Positions 6,521-7,985 of a stretch of 7,985 nucleotides of DNA are shown in pieces. Numbering within the stretch: position 1 is the stretch's first letter; the number at the start of each line of letters is the position of its first letter. A program made the position numbers and the translations under genes. The notes under the pieces were generated by a model. It was not told the origin of the DNA and did no database searches. It saw nothing but the letters and a program-made list of their open reading frames with translations. This stretch comes from Collinsella sp. Lineage in GTDB: Bacteria; Actinomycetota; Coriobacteriia; Coriobacteriales; Coriobacteriaceae. The stretch lies in the NCBI GenBank assembly GCA_019414465.1, contig DXLY01000014.1, positions 22,517 to 30,501 of the forward strand. The letters are read 5' to 3'.

Positions 6521-6630
6521 TTAGCAGGTTTCCCAAGTGCCGCAGATCGGCCTGAAAGAGGAGTGCCGCGTACTTAAGGTACGCAAACGACGATTGAAGG
6601 CCGAGGTGCGGTGCTTGGGGAAGCTGCTAA
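6521..6630. repeat. Long imperfect inverted repeat (110 bases) overlapping the amtB stop codon
   Basis: The 33-base arms 6521-6553 and 6598-6630 are complementary at 27 of 33 positions, including the outer seven (TTAGCAG/CTGCTAA) and the inner seven (CGGCCT plus the preceding T). Within the 44-base centre a second hairpin, GCGTAC-loop-GTACGC, lies at 6568-6584. In the transcript this would fold into one long stem immediately after amtB; the amtB stop (6629-6627) is inside the first arm. It could be a REP/MITE-type element, an RNA stabiliser that sets the amtB to glnK ratio, or a regulatory RNA. No T-run follows it. Confidence 0.7.
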
Positions 6631-7904
6631 TCGAGTCCGGAGAACGAGGGATACGCGCTCTCGCCGTGCTGACTCGCATCCAGGCCCAGCGCCTCGTCGG
6701 CCTCGTCCACACGCAGGCTGCCGTGGAACAGCGCCTTGACCACTGCGGCGATCACCAAATCGAGCACCAGCACAATAGCAACCGTCACCACAATGCCCAA
6801 AATCTGCGAGATGAGCAGCGACACGTCGCCCGTGTAGAACAGGCCGCCCTTACCGGTCCATGAGAGCTCCGGCACGCAGAACAGCCCCGTGAGCACGCCG
6901 CCCAAGATGCCGCCGATGCCGTGGCAACCGAACGCGTCGAGCGCATCGTCGTAGCCAAACTTGGTCTTGAGATGGCTGATGGCCAGGTAGCAGACAGGCG
7001 AGACGATCAGGCCCATGACCAGCGCCGCCCACGGCTCGACAAAACCCGCACCAGGCGTGACCACCACAAGGCCCGCAACCAGACCGGTGCTGGCACCCAC
7101 CAGCGTGGGGCGGCCGGTATGCACGCGCTCGACGGCAAGCCACGAGACCATGCCCGCCGCGCTGGCCGTCACGGTGTTGAGGATGGCAAGCGCGGCCACG
7201 GCGTCGGCCTTAAACTCGCTGCCGCCGTTAAAGCCAAACCAGCCAAACCAAAGCAGCCCGGCGCCCAACGCCACAAACGGCACGTTATGCGGGCGATAGC
7301 TCACCATGCCAAAACCGCGACGACGGCCGAGCATTAAGCAGAGAATCAGGCCCGTGAGACCGGACGAAATGTGTACCACGTCGCCGCCGGCAAAGTCGAG
7401 TGCGCCGATGATGTCGCCGATAAAGGAGCCCTCGCCGCCCCAGACCATGTGGGCGAGCGGCGCATAGACCACAAGCAGCCAAATGCCCAGGAAAGCCGTC
7501 ATGGCACCAAACTTAACGCGGCCGGCTAGGCTGCCCGTGACGATAGCGGCCGTGATCATGGCAAACGCCATCTGGAAGGCGATGTTGATGATCTGAGGGT
7601 AGACGGCACCATCCGTAGCATTGCCCTCGGCCGCCTGCAGCACCTGGTTGAGCACCGGTAGGCACAGCAACTGGTCAAGGCCTCCAATAAACGGGCTGGA
7701 ACCGTCGCCGCCGTAGGCCAGCGACCAGCCGGCAACAATCCACAGCACACCAACCAGGCCAATGGCGCCAAAGCACATAAGCATGGTGTTGATGACATTT
7801 TTGCGCCTGGACAGGCCGCCATAGAAAAACGCCAGACCCGGTGTCATTAAAAACACGAGCATGGTGCAGATGAGCATAAACGTTGTCGATCCCGTATCGT
7901 ACAT
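6627..7904 (-). CDS. amtB: Ammonium transporter (Amt family)
   Basis: This is a 425-residue polytopic membrane protein with about 11 hydrophobic segments, normal for trimeric Amt channels that take up ammonium when it is scarce. AFFYGG (25-30) lies in the first segment. The twin pore histidines are present: H152 in PLAHMVWGG and H328 in GCHGIGG. FQMAF (110-114) matches the phenylalanine gate, and GWFGFNGGS (221-229) the periplasmic ammonium-binding region. The cytosolic tail (395-425) keeps the LRV...EALGLD...HGESAY pattern that couples the channel to P-II. I chose the ATG at 7904 because a strong AAGGGGGAG lies just upstream and MYDTGSTTFML is the normal family beginning. The frame stays open to the window edge, with a TTG at 7961 and ATGs at 7946 and 7943 as weaker alternatives. 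The stop lies inside the first arm of the long inverted repeat. The P-II gene follows on the same strand, the widespread amtB-glnK arrangement. Confidence 0.95.
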   Translation of the reverse strand: MYDTGSTTFMLICTMLVFLMTPGLAFFYGGLSRRKNVINTMLMCFGAIGLVGVLWIVAGWSLAYGGDGSSPFIGGLDQLLCLPVLNQVLQAAEGNATDGAVYPQIINIAFQMAFAMITAAIVTGSLAGRVKFGAMTAFLGIWLLVVYAPLAHMVWGGEGSFIGDIIGALDFAGGDVVHISSGLTGLILCLMLGRRRGFGMVSYRPHNVPFVALGAGLLWFGWFGFNGGSEFKADAVAALAILNTVTASAAGMVSWLAVERVHTGRPTLVGASTGLVAGLVVVTPGAGFVEPWAALVMGLIVSPVCYLAISHLKTKFGYDDALDAFGCHGIGGILGGVLTGLFCVPELSWTGKGGLFYTGDVSLLISQILGIVVTVAIVLVLDLVIAAVVKALFHGSLRVDEADEALGLDASQHGESAYPSFSGLD

Positions 7905-7961
7905 TCGCTCCCCCTTGGTCGCATGAACGTTGTCGGCGCCCATCATGCGGCCGAGGGCCAA

Positions 7962-7975
7962 CTGGTGTAGACCAG
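7962..7975. promoter_or_regulatory. Palindrome upstream of amtB resembling a GntR/HutC-type operator
   Basis: CTGGTGTAGACCAG has perfect five-base arms around GTAG and lies about 58 bases upstream of the amtB start. The TGGT-N4-ACCA pattern is like operators of GntR/HutC-family regulators such as DasR and NagR, recalled from the literature. The window ends ten bases further on, so neither the rest of the promoter nor a matching regulator can be seen. Confidence 0.35.
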
Positions 7976-7985
7976 ATACGGCGTT

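Noticed and set aside
6413..6626. Small gene or known riboswitch in the amtB-glnK gap
   Set aside because: No small open frame with a ribosome binding site was seen, and the fold does not match a riboswitch class I recognise; the gap is explained by repeats and the P-II leader.
7905..7961. Longer amtB start at TTG 7961, or ATG 7946/7943
   Set aside because: The extra residues have no family counterpart and no good ribosome binding site; the ATG at 7904 has a strong one and gives the usual Amt N-terminus.

Overview
The window looks like a chromosomal segment from a high-GC, anaerobic gut-type actinobacterium, most likely a coriobacterium close to Collinsella. This is inferred from the GC-rich coding style, a very large Fe-S 2-hydroxyacyl-CoA-dehydratase-type protein typical of strict anaerobes, and an intergenic palindrome built on GGGAC/GTCCC of a kind I associate with that group from memory. 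No rRNA or tRNA was seen to confirm it. All five genes lie on the minus strand, so transcription runs from the right end to the left end; the long open frames on the plus strand are shadows.

In the order of transcription, the first module (7985 to about 6028) is nitrogen sensing and uptake. It holds an Amt ammonium channel (amtB) and a P-II signal protein (GlnB/GlnK family). P-II normally blocks Amt when nitrogen is plentiful. The channel keeps both pore histidines and the conserved C-terminal tail, and the P-II protein keeps Arg47, which plugs the pore in known complexes. It lacks Tyr51, the usual site of covalent modification, so it probably works by ligand binding alone. The 214-base gap between the two genes is unusually structured: a 110-base inverted repeat that swallows the amtB stop codon, plus a third diverged copy of the same unit. 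A GC-rich hairpin terminates the P-II gene.

The second module is a single Cof-type HAD phosphatase (5986 to 5129), with its own likely promoter overlapping the terminator before it and a perfect 31-base palindrome at its stop codon.

The third module (about 5080 to beyond base 1) is a two-gene operon: a TetR-family regulator starting at TTG, with two palindromes in its promoter region, and 12 bases further on a giant protein of at least 1,428 residues. This joins two ATPase activase domains of the 2-hydroxyacyl-CoA dehydratase activator type, a cysteine-rich linker, a DUF2229-like region and a dehydratase-like C-terminal region cut by the window edge. The regulator probably controls itself and the giant gene. 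The substrate of the giant protein is unknown, which makes this operon the least understood part of the window. No mobile element genes, CRISPR array or RNA genes were recognised.
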